DNA from: Nocardioides sp. InS609-2
GTDB lineage: Bacteria > Actinomycetota > Actinomycetes > Propionibacteriales > Nocardioidaceae
Assembly: GCF_023208195.1 (NCBI RefSeq)
Contig: NZ_CP060034.1
Span: forward strand, 62,001-126,000
Direction of reading: 5' to 3'
Length of the DNA stretch: 64,000 nucleotides
Shown here: piece after piece, positions 30,686 to 39,835 of the stretch
How the letters are laid out: every line of letters starts with the position of its first letter
Position numbering within the stretch: the first letter of the stretch is position 1
Notes under the pieces: generated by a model
Told to the model about the DNA's origin: nothing
What the model saw: the letters and a program-made list of their open reading frames with translations, nothing else
Databases searched by the model: none
Program-made: the position numbers and the translations under genes

Positions 30686-31892
30686 GGCCGATGCCGCGGT
30701 AGGTCGGCGTGGACTCGACGATCCGGCTCCCGCGCACGAGATGCACCTCGGTGGTGTGCTCGAACAGCTCGCCCGACTTCGCGTGCCGGAACCACACCAG
30801 GTCGCCGATCGCCAGCAATGCTGCCTGGTGACCGGTCAGCGGTGTCTGCACCTCGCCCGCGCCCTCGAGCCCGGTGAGGTGCAGTCCCGGCGGCGCCCAC
30901 GGGATCGGTGCGCGGTCGTCGCCGACCGGCCCGCTGGCGATCAGCCCGCCGCCGTGGACCGTGGCGATCTCGCGGCTGGGCTTGCGGGTCACCGGCAGCC
31001 CGAAGTACGCCGCTGGCCGCGGCTGGAACGATTGGTAGTGGTCGAACAGCCCGGGCACCAGCAGCCCCGAACCCGCAGCTACCTCGGTCACCACCGGGTC
31101 GCCGGCGCTGGTCTCGACCGAGCCCGAGCCGCCGGCATTCCAGAACTCCAGCGGACCGTATGGCGCCAGCGCCTCGTCGACCTCGGCACGCCGCGCCTGC
31201 AGCTGGCTGACCGACGCCTGCTTGAGACGACGTACGACGACCGACTTGGCGCGCTGCCCGGGCACGTCGTCGGGCACACCGGCCACCTGGCCCTCGTAGG
31301 TCATCACGCCGACCAGCCGGAACCCGCTGCGCCGCTCGATCACCTTGGCCAGCGCGGTGACCGACGGGCCGTCGTACAAGGGAGAACGCTTGGGGCCGAC
31401 GTGCTGGCGACCGAGGCGCAGGCCGGCGTCGACCTCGATGGCGAGGCGCACGGGCACGGCCTTCGAGGAGCGCACGGAGTCGACCATGTCGAGGTGGGCG
31501 ACGTCGTCGACCATCAGGGTGATCGCTGCAGCGGCCGAGGGGGATGCGACCAGCTCGGCCAGCGCTCGGCGGTCGACGGTGGGGTACGCAACCACGATGT
31601 CGTTGCTGGTGTCGGACTCGTGCAGCCAGAGCGCCTCGCGCAGCGAGTAAGCGAGCACGCCCGCGAAGCCGGGCTTCTTGAGCGCCCGGGCAATCAGCGC
31701 TGGCACGCGGAGCGACTTGGACGCGACGCGGATCGGGGTGCCGGCGGCCCGGCGGGCGAGGTCGGCGGCGTTGGCGTCGAACGCGTCGAGGTCGACGACC
31801 ATCAGGGGAGTGGGCAGCGCCTCGGGATGTGCCTCGACCGCTTCGCCGAGTCGACGCCAGAGCTGGTTCAGGTCGACGTATCCATGCGTCAT
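30675..31892 (-). CDS. PLP-dependent amino-acid deaminase/aldolase-like protein
   Basis: 405 residues: an alanine-racemase-type PLP barrel followed by a D-serine dehydratase-like C-terminal domain. The cofactor lysine is in IRVASKSLRVPAL; VVDLDAFDANAADLARR opens the barrel. Annotated relatives are called amino acid deaminase/aldolase or D-threonine aldolase-like; the substrate is not known. ATG overlaps the stop of the upstream membrane protein gene by one base. Confidence 0.82.
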   Translation of the reverse strand: MTHGYVDLNQLWRRLGEAVEAHPEALPTPLMVVDLDAFDANAADLARRAAGTPIRVASKSLRVPALIARALKKPGFAGVLAYSLREALWLHESDTSNDIVVAYPTVDRRALAELVASPSAAAAITLMVDDVAHLDMVDSVRSSKAVPVRLAIEVDAGLRLGRQHVGPKRSPLYDGPSVTALAKVIERRSGFRLVGVMTYEGQVAGVPDDVPGQRAKSVVVRRLKQASVSQLQARRAEVDEALAPYGPLEFWNAGGSGSVETSAGDPVVTEVAAGSGLLVPGLFDHYQSFQPRPAAYFGLPVTRKPSREIATVHGGGLIASGPVGDDRAPIPWAPPGLHLTGLEGAGEVQTPLTGHQAALLAIGDLVWFRHAKSGELFEHTTEVHLVRGSRIVESTPTYRGIGHAF

Positions 31893-32329
31893 CAGGAGAT
31901 GCCGCGCTTGCGCAGGATCGCCTCGATGTCGGCCATGTCGTCGTCCATCACCGCCGATGTGGGCTGGCTCGACTTGTTGAGCCGGCCCTTCTCGGTGGGC
32001 GCCTTGATCTTGGCGGCTGGTTGGCCGCCGCGGCCGCGCTCGCGCAGTCCGGTGGAGACCATGAAGAGGAGGAGCGAGATGCCGCCCAGCGCGACTCCGG
32101 CCCACACGATCGGGCTGAAGACCAGGTGCGTCGCCCAATCGAAGACCGACTGCCCGATCTCGGTGAACATCTCCAGGGTGCCGGTGAGGTAGGCCGCCGC
32201 GGGCAGCAACGTGAAGCCCGCGCCGCGCAGTCCTGACGCCACGCCCCGGTTGCGGAACGCGTAGAACGTCCAGAGCGCGCCGATCAGTGTCAGGGTCACG
32301 GTCAGGGCCACCCAGGTTGCGTCACTCAC
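31892..32329 (-). CDS. Three-helix membrane protein, function unknown
   Basis: 145 residues with hydrophobic helices at about 5-25 (WVALTVTLTLIGALWTFYAF), 35-55 and 70-92 (SPIVWAGVALGGISLLLFM), then a basic cytosolic tail ending MADIEAILRKRGIS. Not recognised beyond a conserved-hypothetical look. It heads a three-gene minus-strand unit with the deaminase-like and kinase genes. Confidence 0.75.
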   Translation of the reverse strand: MSDATWVALTVTLTLIGALWTFYAFRNRGVASGLRGAGFTLLPAAAYLTGTLEMFTEIGQSVFDWATHLVFSPIVWAGVALGGISLLLFMVSTGLRERGRGGQPAAKIKAPTEKGRLNKSSQPTSAVMDDDMADIEAILRKRGIS

Positions 32330-32381
32330 GCCTCAAGACTCCCACACGGGTGGGGAGCAGGCGCACTGCAAGAATCGGTGC

Positions 32382-32903
32382 GTGGACGACCAGCGACGCA
32401 TCCCCGATCCCGGCTTCGCCGATGACGACGGCTCCGCCGACCCGGCGCTCGCAGCGGCCTTGTCCGCCGACGACGGGAGTGCCGCCCGCGGCGCCGAAGT
32501 ACTGTCCGCGCTGATCGGCAGCCGTCTGCTCGTGCCCGTGGTCGCCCTGCTCGGCGAGATGGAGTACGACGCCGCCGGACTGGCCCACGACAAGACCAGC
32601 GACATGGCCGCCGTCCTCCTCACCGGAGCCGACGGCCGACTGGCCCTCCTCGCCTTCACCTCGGCCGCCACCCTCGCCGCGTGGGACCCCGAAGCCCGCC
32701 CGGTCCCTGTGACCGCCCGCACCGCCGCGCTCTCGGCCGTGCAGGAGGACGCCGCAGCGTTGGTCGTCGACGTCGCCGGCCCGCACCGATTCGTGGTCGA
32801 GGGCGACGACCTCACCGCCGTCGCTGCGGGGTGGACGCTGACCCGGGCTGGCGAGCGGGTTGCGTGGCTGCGCGAGAAGGAGAATCCCGGCCGACCTCGT
32901 TGA
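32382..32903 (+). CDS. SseB-family protein
   Basis: 173 residues with an SseB N-terminal-like domain (SRLLVPVVALLGEMEYD, DMAAVLLTGADGRLALLAFT, RFVVEGDDLTAVAAGW). Such proteins sit near infC-rplT in many actinobacteria without a known function. GTG start 52 bases from the divergent membrane protein gene. Confidence 0.75.
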   Translation: MDDQRRIPDPGFADDDGSADPALAAALSADDGSAARGAEVLSALIGSRLLVPVVALLGEMEYDAAGLAHDKTSDMAAVLLTGADGRLALLAFTSAATLAAWDPEARPVPVTARTAALSAVQEDAAALVVDVAGPHRFVVEGDDLTAVAAGWTLTRAGERVAWLREKENPGRPR

Positions 32904-32910
32904 CCGGGGC

Positions 32911-33576
32911 TCACCAGAAGTCGCGCAACACCTCGGTCGCGGTCGGCGCGTCCTGGACACGATGGCCGGCACCCGTGAGTCGATGATGCTGCGCGCCGAG
33001 CTCAACCAGTGCCTGGGCGGTCTGCTCGTAGAGAGGGCTCCACCCGCCGGTCAGGACAAGCGTGGGTACGGGAAGTCCGACCGCTGGTTCGAGACCAAGT
33101 CCCCACGGTGGCCGCAGTGCTCGAAGCTTCCCCACCTGTGCCTCGAGGACGTCTTCGGGCAGGTTCGGTGGCTCCGTTCCCATCCCGGCCGCGAACAACG
33201 CCGAGAACTCGCGAGTCGAAACCGCAGGGTCTCCAGCGCAATCGAAGACCGGTGTCATGGCGGCGATGTGCGCTTCCACTTCGGACATTCCCCGAGCCAG
33301 GTCGAAGCAGGCAGGCTCGAAGAGCACCAGCGAACGAATCACCGCGGGGTCGGTCTGTGCCGCCAACACTGCTGCATTCGCCCCGTAGGAGTGCGCAACA
33401 ACGTGTGCGCCGTCGGAGGCCTCGGCGTCGGCCAGGATGCGCAGTGCGTCCCGAGCGGCGTCGTCGCCCTCGACACCTCGCGGCAGGAAAGACCAACCGG
33501 GGTCCGCTTGGGCCACCTGCTTCGGCCAAGCCGAGGCTCCGTCCTTGCCTGCCCCATGAATGAACACAACCCCCAT
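32911..33576 (-). CDS. Alpha/beta hydrolase
   Basis: 221 residues. N-terminal strand VVFIHGAGKDG, nucleophile elbow VVAHSYGANAAV (Ser), an acid in the VLTGGWSPLYEQ region, and the base in GAGHRVQDAP complete a plausible triad. The substrate is unknown. Start at ATG 33576 chosen because the hydrolase fold begins at once; the frame is open upstream but overlaps the divergent HNH gene. Convergent with the SseB-family gene (7-base gap). Confidence 0.8.
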   Translation of the reverse strand: MGVVFIHGAGKDGASAWPKQVAQADPGWSFLPRGVEGDDAARDALRILADAEASDGAHVVAHSYGANAAVLAAQTDPAVIRSLVLFEPACFDLARGMSEVEAHIAAMTPVFDCAGDPAVSTREFSALFAAGMGTEPPNLPEDVLEAQVGKLRALRPPWGLGLEPAVGLPVPTLVLTGGWSPLYEQTAQALVELGAQHHRLTGAGHRVQDAPTATEVLRDFW

Positions 33577-33676
33577 GCCCACATCCTGCTGGATCGCTTC
33601 TTGAGCTGTCCACGATGCGGGCTTCAACGCCTCGATCTGGCCCCGAAATGTCGGTGGTCCCTGATTGGCTTCTCGT

Positions 33677-34948
33677 ATGGCGATCACGACGAGCGAGCTT
33701 CCCGACACCGCATCCGCGGTGCTGGCGTTCGCCCGCTCATCTCGCGCCATTGCTGATCGTGGCGAGGCCGAGTTGCTGGTCGCTGCGTGCGAGTGGGCTG
33801 ATCTGCACCCGGCTTCGTCGGTCTCGGATGCGGCGGCGTTCCTGCTCGGCGGTGGCTCGGAGCATGAGGAGCCGGTCGCTGGTCCGGGTGCGCCGTTGGT
33901 GGCGGAGTTCTGCATCGCGGAGTTCGGTGCCGTCCTGGGCATCTCCACGGTGTCGGCGAAGCACCTGATCGGTCAGGCCCTCGAGCTGCGGCACCGTCTC
34001 CCGCGGTTGTGGCGCCGGGTGCAGTCCGGTGACCTGCCGGCCTGGCGGGCACGCCGGGTCGCGGAGACCACCATCCACGCTGACTTGTCCCGTGAGGCCG
34101 CGTCGTACGTCGACGCCCAGCTCGCCCCGTTCGCGCACCGCACCTCGACCTCGGCCGTCGATCGGTTGGTGGATGCGGCGATCGCCCGGTTCGACCCCGA
34201 ACGCGCTGCTGCCGAAGCCCGGCTCGCTGCCGACAGGCGGCACGTGACGATCGAGGAGGAGCAGGTCTCCTTCGCCGGCACCATCCGGGTGACCGCCGAG
34301 CTCGACCTGGCCGACGCCCTCGACTTCGGCGCCGCCGTCACCCACGGTGCAGACGTCTTGAAGAGCCTCGGGTCCGAAGAGTCGCTCGATGCCCGGCGGG
34401 CGTCCGCGGTCGGTGAGATGGCGCGGTCCCAGCTGTCGCTCGACCTGACCGCAGGTTTCGAGACAGGACTTCGCACTTCCTCCACCAGCGGAAGACAGGT
34501 CGTGCTCCACGTCCACCTGATCGAGGGCGACCCGGTCGCCCGCCTCGAACGCGGCAACCTCGCCGCCCTGGACCAGATCCAGCAGTGGTGCACTCAGTCC
34601 CGCACCCAGGTGGTCGTGAGGCCGGTCATCGACCTCAACGAGCACCTCGTCTGCGACGGCTACCACCCCTCGGCCCGGCTCCGCGAACAGGTGATCCTCC
34701 GCGACCAGACCTGCGTCTTCCCCTGGTGCACCAAGAGCTCGAGGTCCTGCGACCTCGACCACATCGTCCCGTGGGAAGACGGTGCTGTGACCTCCACCGA
34801 CAACCTGGCCGCACTCTGTCGACGACATCACCGGCTGAAGACCCATGGCAGGTGGCGGTACCGGCGCACCGGCCCTGCGGCGTACACCTGGACCAGCCCC
34901 CACGGCCACGGGTTCGTCAGGGACGACGAAGGCACCAAGCCGGGTTGA
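33677..34948 (+). CDS. DUF222/HNH endonuclease-like protein (13E12 type)
   Basis: 423 residues. A long helical DUF222 domain (about 1-300) is followed by an HNH nuclease motif (CVFPWCTKSSRSCDLDHIV, then NLAALCRRHHRLKTH) with paired Cys and His metal ligands. This family is present in many copies in actinobacteria and is linked to the REP13E12 repeats of Mycobacterium, but its role is unclear. ATG 33677 preferred over an in-frame TTG four codons upstream. Confidence 0.85.
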   Translation: MAITTSELPDTASAVLAFARSSRAIADRGEAELLVAACEWADLHPASSVSDAAAFLLGGGSEHEEPVAGPGAPLVAEFCIAEFGAVLGISTVSAKHLIGQALELRHRLPRLWRRVQSGDLPAWRARRVAETTIHADLSREAASYVDAQLAPFAHRTSTSAVDRLVDAAIARFDPERAAAEARLAADRRHVTIEEEQVSFAGTIRVTAELDLADALDFGAAVTHGADVLKSLGSEESLDARRASAVGEMARSQLSLDLTAGFETGLRTSSTSGRQVVLHVHLIEGDPVARLERGNLAALDQIQQWCTQSRTQVVVRPVIDLNEHLVCDGYHPSARLREQVILRDQTCVFPWCTKSSRSCDLDHIVPWEDGAVTSTDNLAALCRRHHRLKTHGRWRYRRTGPAAYTWTSPHGHGFVRDDEGTKPG

Positions 34949-35047
34949 CCACCACGCCCCCACGCCCCGCCTGAAACTGATTGGCGGGGCAGGAGGTGTG
35001 TCTGGACTTGAGAAGCCCGACTGAGTGACTTGTGATGAGCAGTCGTG

Positions 35048-35326
35048 CTACTCGCCGACCACGGGAGACTCGTTGGGTTTCAGTGTTCGGCTGACAGCGG
35101 TAGCGATGTAGCCGAGGAGCGCCGCAGTGATGATTGGCCAGGCTCTCGGCTCCAGAACGATGACAAGCAAGGTCGTCGTGACTGCCCCCATGTGGAACTG
35201 GCCCGCCACGCGCGATCCGAAGCGTTCGCCGGCCCATGCGGACAGACGCCCAACTTCCCACCCAAAGAGAAGTCCGAGGGTGTTCGCAATCAGGGGCGCC
35301 ATGCGCGCGAGTATGCGTGCCTTCAT
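35048..35326 (-). CDS. Small hypothetical membrane protein
   Basis: 92 residues; one clear membrane helix near the C terminus (AVTTTLLVIVLEPRAWPIIT continuing AALLGYIATAV) and a weaker one near residue 12. No family recognised. It reads away from infC in a region of lower coding certainty and shows a less biased third-codon-base pattern than its neighbours, so it may not be expressed. Confidence 0.45.
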   Translation of the reverse strand: MKARILARMAPLIANTLGLLFGWEVGRLSAWAGERFGSRVAGQFHMGAVTTTLLVIVLEPRAWPIITAALLGYIATAVSRTLKPNESPVVGE

Positions 35327-35415
35327 CGCCGCCCACCCGCGTATTGGCCAAAGCCCGATGAATTGCGGCTCCGACCGGTACGCCGCACGATTAGGCCTCC
35401 CGCGGAATGCTCGGC

Positions 35416-35663
35416 TAGCATTCGGTGTTGTTCAACCACCAAGCGGAGGCGAGCTCCAAGCGCCCCCCACCCGCATCGATCGCCGTACTCTCACGAGCAC
35501 ACAGGTCGTCGGGTCCGGTCCGAGGCAGTGCGATCCGTCGTACGACTCGAAGCGTGTTCCCTGTGAGGGGTGTGCACGGTGACTGGCTTCCGCGAGGTTT
35601 CGCGGGAGCCATCGTTGCATTTCGGGCGGTCCCGGCTCCCGTCCCACCACCCATGGAGGACAC
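35416..35663 (+). promoter_or_regulatory. Probable infC promoter and long leader
   Basis: No gene is visible from 35327 to 35663. A TAGCAT box at 35416-35421 could start a leader of about 235 nt. A strong hairpin lies at about 35588-35607 (TTCCGCGA and TCGCGGGA arms around GGTT), and GGAGG at 35655-35659 precedes the infC start. Leaders of infC operons are often control sites in other bacteria; here that is inference. Confidence 0.4.
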
Positions 35664-36347
35664 ATCAGCACCGAGCTACGCATCAACGACAGGATCCGGG
35701 TTCCCGAGGTCCGGCTCGTCGGACCCAACGGCGAAACGGTTGGCATCGTGCCGACCGACCAGGCGTTGAAGCTTGCCCAGGAGGCGGACCTCGACCTGGT
35801 CGAGATCGCGCCCCAAGGACGACCCCCCGTGTGCAAGCTCATGGACTACGGGAAGTTCAAGTACGAGAACGCCCAGAAGGCCCGTGAGGCACGCCGGAAC
35901 CAGACGAACGTGATCATCAAGGAGATGAAGCTTCGTCCCAAGATCGACGCGCACGACTACGAGACGAAGAAGGGCCACGTGGTCCGCTTCCTCCGCGCCG
36001 GCGACAAGGTGAAGATCACCATCATGTTCCGCGGCCGCGAGCAGCACCGCCCCGAGCTGGGCTTCCGCCTGCTCCAGAAGCTGGCCGAGGACGTCACGGA
36101 GCTGGGCTTCGTCGAGTCGTCGCCCAAGCAGGACGGCCGCAACATGATCATGGTGCTCGGCCCGCACAAGAAGAAGGCCGACGCCAAGGTCGACATCCAG
36201 GCCGAGAAGGACACCAAGGCAGCCGAGCGTGCCGCCCTGGTTGCCGACGAGCAGGCCGAGCGCGAAGCAGCGCACGCCGCCGGCCCGGTTGCCAAGAAGA
36301 GGGAGCGCGGTCGCTCCGAGAACCTGGATCCCGAGATCGAGGCGTGA
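35664..36347 (+). CDS. infC: Translation initiation factor IF-3, ATC start
   Basis: 227 residues. The conserved N-terminal text [20 protein letters not shown] lies upstream of the first ATG in frame (35748). The only start giving a complete protein is ATC at 35664, 4 bases after a GGAGG site. Rare AUU/AUC starts are well known for infC and allow IF-3 to limit its own translation. The N domain is followed by the linker [14 protein letters not shown] and the C domain ([20 protein letters not shown]), then an actinobacterial charged tail. Starts the infC-rpmI-rplT operon. Confidence 0.93.
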   Translation: MSTELRINDRIRVPEVRLVGPNGETVGIVPTDQALKLAQEADLDLVEIAPQGRPPVCKLMDYGKFKYENAQKAREARRNQTNVIIKEMKLRPKIDAHDYETKKGHVVRFLRAGDKVKITIMFRGREQHRPELGFRLLQKLAEDVTELGFVESSPKQDGRNMIMVLGPHKKKADAKVDIQAEKDTKAAERAALVADEQAEREAAHAAGPVAKKRERGRSENLDPEIEA

Positions 36348-36416
36348 CGCCTCGATCAGCCGGTCGCGACGAAGTCGCGATCACCACCAGAGCCACTGAA
36401 GAAGGAACGGACTGAC

Positions 36417-36611
36417 ATGCCGAAGAACAAGACTCACTCCGGTGCCAGCAAGCGCTTCCGCGTGACCGGCACGGGCAAGATCCTTCGCGAGAAGGCTGGC
36501 AAGCGCCACAACCTCGAGAAGATGCCCTCCAAGGTCACCCGCCGCCTGAGCGGCACGACCGAGGTCGCCAAGGCCGACGTCAAGCGTGTCAAGAAGATGC
36601 TCGGTCTCTGA
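36417..36611 (+). CDS. rpmI: 50S ribosomal protein L35
   Basis: 64 residues, full length: [20 protein letters not shown] followed by the basic ASKR/RRLS-type core and ending KKMLGL. A GAAGGA ribosome-binding site is just upstream of the ATG. Confidence 0.97.
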   Translation: MPKNKTHSGASKRFRVTGTGKILREKAGKRHNLEKMPSKVTRRLSGTTEVAKADVKRVKKMLGL

Positions 36612-36668
36612 GTCTTCCGACTCACGCCGGCCGCACACCCACAAGTTTGTTGAGCAAGGAGTAAAGAG

Positions 36669-37061
36669 ATGGCACGCGTCAAGCGGGCAGTAAACGCCCA
36701 CAAGAAGCGCCGGGTAATCCTCGAGCGCGCTTCCGGTTACCGCGGTCAGCGTTCGCGCCTGTACCGCAAGGCCAAGGAGCAGGTCACCCACTCGCTGGTC
36801 TACAGCTACAACGACCGTCGCAAGAACAAGGGCAACTTCCGCAAACTGTGGATCCAGCGCATCAACGCCGCCGCCCGCGCGCAGGGGATGACCTACAACC
36901 GCTTCATCCAGGGCCTGAACCTGGCCGGCATCGAGGTCGACCGCAAGATCCTCGCCGAGCTCGCCGTCAACGACATCGCCGCGTTCACCGTGATCGTCGA
37001 CGCCGCCAAGGCCGCCCTGCCCGATGACGTCAACGCGCCCAAGGCCGAGGCATCTGCCTGA
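36669..37061 (+). CDS. rplT: 50S ribosomal protein L20
   Basis: 130 residues: [59 protein letters not shown]. The C-terminal 15 residues are an alanine-rich extension. An AAGGAG site lies upstream. L20 binds 23S rRNA early in 50S assembly and autoregulates this operon in some bacteria. Confidence 0.97.
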   Translation: MARVKRAVNAHKKRRVILERASGYRGQRSRLYRKAKEQVTHSLVYSYNDRRKNKGNFRKLWIQRINAAARAQGMTYNRFIQGLNLAGIEVDRKILAELAVNDIAAFTVIVDAAKAALPDDVNAPKAEASA

Positions 37062-37145
37062 GTGCCCGGCTGACGCCGCAGTTCCTCACCTCGCCCCCGA
37101 CACCCGCACGGTGCCGGGGGCGACGTGCGTCCGGGGTCCGCTGGA

Positions 37146-37151
37146 TACGGT
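37146..37151 (+). promoter_or_regulatory. -10 box of a probable leaderless mRNA (aldo/keto reductase)
   Basis: TACGGT ends 6 bases before ATG 37158. It supports that start and rejects the in-frame ATG at 37125. Confidence 0.4.
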
Positions 37152-37157
37152 GGAGCC

Positions 37158-38168
37158 ATGAAGTTTCGATACCTCGGCAACAGCGGACTCAAGATCTCCG
37201 AGATCACCTACGGCAACTGGCTCACCCACGGCTCCCAGGTGGAGAACGACGTCGCCATCCAGTGTGTGCGAGCGGCGCTCGACGCCGGCATCTCGACGTA
37301 CGACACGGCAGACGTCTATGCCAACACCGCAGCGGAGACGGTGCTCGGCGAGGCGCTGAAGGGTGAGCGCCGCGAGAGCCTGGAGGTCTTCACGAAGGTC
37401 TACTGGCCCACCGGCCCGCGGGGCAAGAACGACACCGGCCTCTCGCGCAAGCACATCGTGGAGGCGATCGACGGCTCCCTGACCCGACTGCAGACCGACT
37501 ACGTCGACCTCTACCAGGCCCACCGCTACGACACCGAGACCCCGCTCGAGGAGACGATGCAGGCGTTTGCCGACGTCGTGCGCCAGGGCAAGGCGCTCTA
37601 CATCGGCGTCAGCGAGTGGACCGCCGACCAGTTGCGCGCGGGCCACGCGCTGAGCCGGGAGCTCGGCTTCCAGCTCATCTCGAGCCAGCCGCAGTACTCC
37701 ATGCTGTGGCGGGTCATCGAGGACGAGGTCGTGCCGGCATCGCGTGAGCTCGGCATCTCGCAGATCGTGTGGAGCCCCATTGCGCAGGGCGTGCTGACCG
37801 GCAAGTACAAGCCGGGCGAGCAGCCGCCCGCGGGCTCGCGGGCAACCGACGAGAAGGGCGGGGCCGACATGGTCAAGCGCTTCATGAACGACGACGTGCT
37901 CGGGCGCGTGCAGAAGCTGGAGCCTGTCGCCGCCGACGCCGGCCTGACCATGGCACAGCTCGCCGTAGCGTGGGTGCTGCAGAACGACAACGTGGCTGCT
38001 GCACTCATCGGCGCCTCGCGGCCCGAGCAGGTCGGCGAGAACGTCAAGGCCGCCGGTGTGGTGCTCGAGCCCGAGGTGATGACGGCGATCGACGAGGCGC
38101 TCGGCGACATCGTCGTGCGGGACCCGGGCATGACCACCGAGAACTCTCCCAAGACGCGTGTCGCCTGA
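37158..38168 (+). CDS. Aldo/keto reductase
   Basis: NAD(P)H-dependent oxidoreductase of the AKR superfamily, closest in look to the voltage-gated potassium channel beta subunit-like group. 336 residues. The catalytic tetrad is complete: Asp49 and Tyr54 in TYDTADVYANTAAE, Lys80 in LEVFTKVYW, His122 in DLYQAHRYD. The cofactor segment near the C terminus reads AALIGASRPEQVGEN. Substrate unknown. Overlaps the next gene by 11 bases. Confidence 0.88.
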   Translation: MKFRYLGNSGLKISEITYGNWLTHGSQVENDVAIQCVRAALDAGISTYDTADVYANTAAETVLGEALKGERRESLEVFTKVYWPTGPRGKNDTGLSRKHIVEAIDGSLTRLQTDYVDLYQAHRYDTETPLEETMQAFADVVRQGKALYIGVSEWTADQLRAGHALSRELGFQLISSQPQYSMLWRVIEDEVVPASRELGISQIVWSPIAQGVLTGKYKPGEQPPAGSRATDEKGGADMVKRFMNDDVLGRVQKLEPVAADAGLTMAQLAVAWVLQNDNVAAALIGASRPEQVGENVKAAGVVLEPEVMTAIDEALGDIVVRDPGMTTENSPKTRVA

Positions 38169-38961
38169 CGAACCGGGGCGGCCGCTGGCTGCCTCGAACT
38201 CGCGGGTCAAGGCGGCCCGCAAGCTGGCTCGGCGCTCCGAACGCGCCGAGCAGCAGCTGTTCCTTGCCGACGGCGCGAAGGCCGTGGAGGGTGCGCTGTC
38301 GGTCGACGGCTGCGTGGTCGAGCTGTTCGCGACAACCACCGCCGTCGGTCAGTACGCCGACCTGTTGGCCGCCGCTGACGTGACCCTGGTCGACGACCGG
38401 GCCATGGCTGGCCTGTCGGACTCGGTGAACCCGGCCGGGGTGGTGGCGGTGTGCCGGTTCGTCGACGTGCCGCTCTCATCACTGGCTGGTCGAGCGGAGT
38501 CGACACCGGCCCTCTGGGTGATCTGTGCCGACGTCCGAGACCCCGGCAACGCCGGCACGGTCATCCGCACGGCCGATGCCGCCGGTGCGGACGCGGTGGT
38601 GCTGGCCGGCTCCTCGGTCGACGCCTACAACCCCAAGACGGTGCGGGCCACGGTGGGCAGTCTCTTCCACCTGCCGATCGTGGTCGAGCCCGATCCGGTG
38701 GCCGCGATCGAGGCGGCCAGGGCTGCAGGTCTGACCGTGCTCGCGACCACCGGCGGCGGCTCGGTCGACCTGTACGACGCTGACCTGTCGGGCCCCACCG
38801 CCTGGCTGTTCGGCAACGAGGCGCACGGGCTCCCGCCCGAGCTGGTCGCCCTGGCCGACCACCAGGTCGCCATCCCGATCCACGGCCGCGCCGAGAGCCT
38901 CAACCTCTCGACCGCCGCGGCGATCTGCCTCTACTCCTCAGCGCGGGCCCACCGGTCATGA
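38158..38961 (+). CDS. TrmH-family (SpoU) rRNA 2'-O-methyltransferase
   Basis: 267 residues. An N-terminal substrate-binding domain (ARKLARRSERAEQQLFLADG) is followed by the knotted SPOUT domain with motif 1 DPGNAGTVIRTADA, motif 2 WLFGNEAHGLPPELV and motif 3 IPIHGRAESLNLSTAAAI. Probably methylates 23S rRNA; the nucleotide is unknown. The infC-rpmI-rplT-methyltransferase-kinase-pheS order matches Streptomyces, apart from local insertions. Confidence 0.9.
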   Translation: MSPDEPGRPLAASNSRVKAARKLARRSERAEQQLFLADGAKAVEGALSVDGCVVELFATTTAVGQYADLLAAADVTLVDDRAMAGLSDSVNPAGVVAVCRFVDVPLSSLAGRAESTPALWVICADVRDPGNAGTVIRTADAAGADAVVLAGSSVDAYNPKTVRATVGSLFHLPIVVEPDPVAAIEAARAAGLTVLATTGGGSVDLYDADLSGPTAWLFGNEAHGLPPELVALADHQVAIPIHGRAESLNLSTAAAICLYSSARAHRS

Positions 38962-39221
38962 TCCTGATCGACCCGCCCGCCGTGCCGCACCACGGCCGGC
39001 TCTGGTCGCACCTGGCCAGCGACGCGTCGTACGACGAGCTGCACGAGTTCGCGGCCGTTCTCGGTCTGCCGCCCCGGGGTTTCGACCGCGACCACTACGA
39101 CGTGCCGGAGGAGTACTACGAGGCCATGGTCGAGGCCGGCGCGCGCGAGGTGACGTCGCGCGAGCTGGTCATCGCGCTTCGTCGAGCGGGGCTGCGCCGC
39201 CCGAAGGCAGCCCACGGCTGA
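38958..39221 (+). CDS. DUF4031 protein
   Basis: 87 residues beginning MILIDPPAVPHHGRLWSHLA and continuing with a His/Asp-rich FDRDHYDVPEEYYEAM segment typical of DUF4031. Its ATG overlaps the methyltransferase stop (ATGA), suggesting co-translation. Function unknown. Confidence 0.8.
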   Translation: MILIDPPAVPHHGRLWSHLASDASYDELHEFAAVLGLPPRGFDRDHYDVPEEYYEAMVEAGAREVTSRELVIALRRAGLRRPKAAHG

Positions 39222-39804
39222 GCCGAGCCAGCTCGGCTCCGGCATTTGCCCGGGCCGCCGCCTCCCAGTGGTCACGTGCGTGCGGCGTGTGGAAGAGCGT
39301 CTCCTTGGCGAGCAGGTCGGCCAGGATCGACGCCCGGCCGGCGGCGAATTCGCTGTTCGACACGTGGGCGTACTCGCGGCGCAGGGTCGCGGCGTACTCC
39401 TCATAGCGCTCGGCCGGCGCGGCCAGGATGGCCAGGTCGGCGTCTGAGAGCGCGCATCCGTTGGCGTCGGTGGCCGACGGCCGGTGCAACGCGGTGAGCC
39501 GCACGAGCCGGGCGACCTCCGCGACGTCGAGCTCGTCCGGCAGCGCCCGTTCGGCCCACTGGGCAGACAGCTCCTCGTCGTCAGCGGCGCCCGCGTAGAC
39601 CGCGTCGTGAAACCACGCGGCCAGCAGCACCGGCTCCCGGTCGAAGCCGGCACCCGCCCCGGAGAGCTCGTCGAGACGCTCCAGTACTTCGGTCAGGTGA
39701 CGCAGGTCGTGATAGCCACGCGCCGGGTCGGCGTACGCCGCGACGAGCTGGTCGCGCACGTCGTCGAGACCCACGACGGGCCACCACTGCGACAGGTCAC
39801 TCAT
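39169..39804 (-). CDS. HD-domain protein
   Basis: 211 residues from ATG 39804; an ATG three codons upstream (39813) is possible. HD-superfamily residues: His in RGYHDLRHLTEVL, the HD pair in LAAWFHDAVYAG, and a later Asp/His segment. Small proteins of this type are predicted metal-dependent phosphohydrolases of unknown substrate. It overlaps the DUF4031 gene by 53 bases tail to tail. Confidence 0.78.
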   Translation of the reverse strand: MSDLSQWWPVVGLDDVRDQLVAAYADPARGYHDLRHLTEVLERLDELSGAGAGFDREPVLLAAWFHDAVYAGAADDEELSAQWAERALPDELDVAEVARLVRLTALHRPSATDANGCALSDADLAILAAPAERYEEYAATLRREYAHVSNSEFAAGRASILADLLAKETLFHTPHARDHWEAAARANAGAELARLSRGLPSGGAAPLDEAR

Positions 39805-39822
39805 GTCTTCCATTCAAGCGGC

Positions 39823-39828
39823 TAGATT
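39823..39828 (+). promoter_or_regulatory. -10 box of a probable leaderless mRNA (PAS kinase)
   Basis: TAGATT ends 7 bases before GTG 39836. It favours that start over ATG 39803, which would overlap the divergent HD gene start. Confidence 0.45.
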
Positions 39829-39835
39829 CGCCGAC

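Noticed and set aside
33677..34948. Homing or mobile element based on the HNH domain
   Set aside because: DUF222/HNH proteins are common chromosomal genes in actinobacteria, and no element ends are visible around it.
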